Shown here piece by piece: positions 34,129-35,227 of a stretch of 35,227 bases of DNA. Source of the stretch: Candidatus Bipolaricaulota bacterium (GTDB lineage Bacteria; Bipolaricaulota; Bipolaricaulia; RBG-16-55-9; DRXL01). Made by a program: the position numbers and the translations under genes. Positions within the stretch are counted from its first letter, which is position 1. Every line of letters begins with the position of its first letter. Below the pieces are notes generated by a model. It saw only the letters and a list, made by a program, of their open reading frames with translations. It was not told the origin of the DNA and did no database searches. The stretch covers positions 1-35,227 of the forward strand of contig JAOAIA010000005.1 in NCBI GenBank assembly GCA_026414955.1. Direction: 5' to 3'.

Positions 34129-35227
34129 CTAGAACTTGATATTCACACCGAACTTCTGGGCGAAGAGCGCGTCGGGCTCCAGGATCGTCAAGGAGTCAAT
34201 GGTGATCGCTCCGCCGATGGACCAGCTCGCGGCGATGTCCACCTCGACGAGATCCTTGAGCAAGCTCCCGAGCATGATCGCTAAGATCTCAACGGTCAGA
34301 TCGCCCACCTCAAACGCGATGTAGTAGTCCACCTCGAGGAACGGCCCGACGCCGGGGATTCGGCAGTACCCGACGGTAGCGCCAAGCCGATCGGTGTCGC
34401 AGGAGAGGACGACGATCTGGGCTGTGCCGCCGGGCGGGTCGAACTCTAAGATCAGCGCGGTGAAGAGGGTCTCCCACGCGCCGATCTGCGGGCCGGGCCG
34501 AAAGTCCACCTGGACGGTGGCGCTGGCCTCGCCGATGCGGATGCCAAAGAGCACGATGTCGCGCACCAGTGCCAGGCCGGGGGCGAAGCGCGCGATGTTG
34601 GTGATGCTCAGCCGCAGCGGGTCAAGGCGGAAGGCCGAGGTGATCTGCATCCCGGTGGGCTGGAGCGAGCTGGCATTGGCACCGCCGAGGTCGAACTCGA
34701 TGGCGATGTTATTGCGCACGCCCGCGAGCGTCAGCCCGGTGATGAAGAGCTTCTCCTCCTGGGGCTGGAACGGGATGGGCCGTCCGACGATGCCGGCGCT
34801 AGCCGGCTGCACCCCGAAGGTCGCGGAGGTGAACCCCAAGCGCGAGGCGGGCTTGCACTCACCGAAGCACTCGAAGCCCTGGCGCGCCCCGACCCAGGTC
34901 TCGCTGCGCACCGTGATCCCGGAGACCGTCTGGCCTTCGAGTATTAAGACCAAGCCCGCGCGGAAGTCCGCCGTCTGGGGGGTGCCGAAGTTCCCGAACA
35001 GGGCGCGCAGGCCCAGCGTCAACCCCGCGATCGAGAGCGTCATCTCCGCGACCTTCTTGCGGAAGGTCAGCGACTCATTGAGCAGCGTGCCGGGCAGGTT
35101 ATCGGGGCCAGGGAGGAGCCCGTCGGCCCACAGAGCCAAGTAGATGTTCTGGACCACGGGGTCCGAGATGAAGATGCTGAAGAACGAGACGTCAGGGGCA
35201 TCTGTGGGGGGTGGGGGGGGAGGGAAC
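34129..35227 (-). CDS. Secreted or outer-membrane beta-rich protein, paralog 2 (5' end outside the window)
   Basis: LTFRKKVAEMTLSIAGLTLGLRALFGN...EGQTVSGITVRSETWVGARQGFECFGECKP; C-terminus FGVNIKF; frame open to the window edge through a Pro-rich stretch. Confidence 0.7.
   Translation of the reverse strand, partial: FPPPPPPTDAPDVSFFSIFISDPVVQNIYLALWADGLLPGPDNLPGTLLNESLTFRKKVAEMTLSIAGLTLGLRALFGNFGTPQTADFRAGLVLILEGQTVSGITVRSETWVGARQGFECFGECKPASRLGFTSATFGVQPASAGIVGRPIPFQPQEEKLFITGLTLAGVRNNIAIEFDLGGANASSLQPTGMQITSAFRLDPLRLSITNIARFAPGLALVRDIVLFGIRIGEASATVQVDFRPGPQIGAWETLFTALILEFDPPGGTAQIVVLSCDTDRLGATVGYCRIPGVGPFLEVDYYIAFEVGDLTVEILAIMLGSLLKDLVEVDIAASWSIGGAITIDSLTILEPDALFAQKFGVNIKF

Overview
The window carries about 28 supportable protein-coding genes and no confident rRNA, tRNA or CRISPR array. 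Housekeeping genes: cysS, an N-terminal transketolase subunit, tsaE, a YkuK/DUF458 protein, a PAS histidine kinase plus REC pair, Crp/Fnr and Lrp regulators, panB, a PanE-like reductase, tig and clpP. Secreted or envelope genes: a sulfatase, a DUF1501/DUF1800 pair, PKD and FG-GAP lipoproteins, a cohesin/dockerin-like protein, a subtilase, an RTX protein, and two tandem paralogs that may be outer-membrane proteins. The main unexplained signal is the density of palindromic repeats. (1) At least eight copies of a hairpin family, GAATCACGGAAAGCACAGAA...TTCCGTGCTTTCCGTGATTC, are present. Most sit on or within 4 nt of a stop codon (TAG|AATCACGG, TGAATCACGG). Five are packed into about 2.1 kb around tig-clpP and flank a GxxExxY (PD-(D/E)XK-like) ORF. 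That segment also holds a duplicated fragment of the clpP 3' end. (2) Other GC-rich palindromic families lie in frame inside genes or supply gene ends (wHTH linker, subtilase, tsaE N-terminus, panB C-terminus and others). Further points are a Pho-box-like direct repeat next to a membrane-bound PhoB-type wHTH gene, a fused DppBC-like permease that seems to lack both EAA coupling loops, a trigger factor with a shortened PPIase domain, and a structured ~0.5 kb non-coding region at about 23.0-23.5 kb. Gene calls come from motif recognition of the supplied translations; no database search was run.
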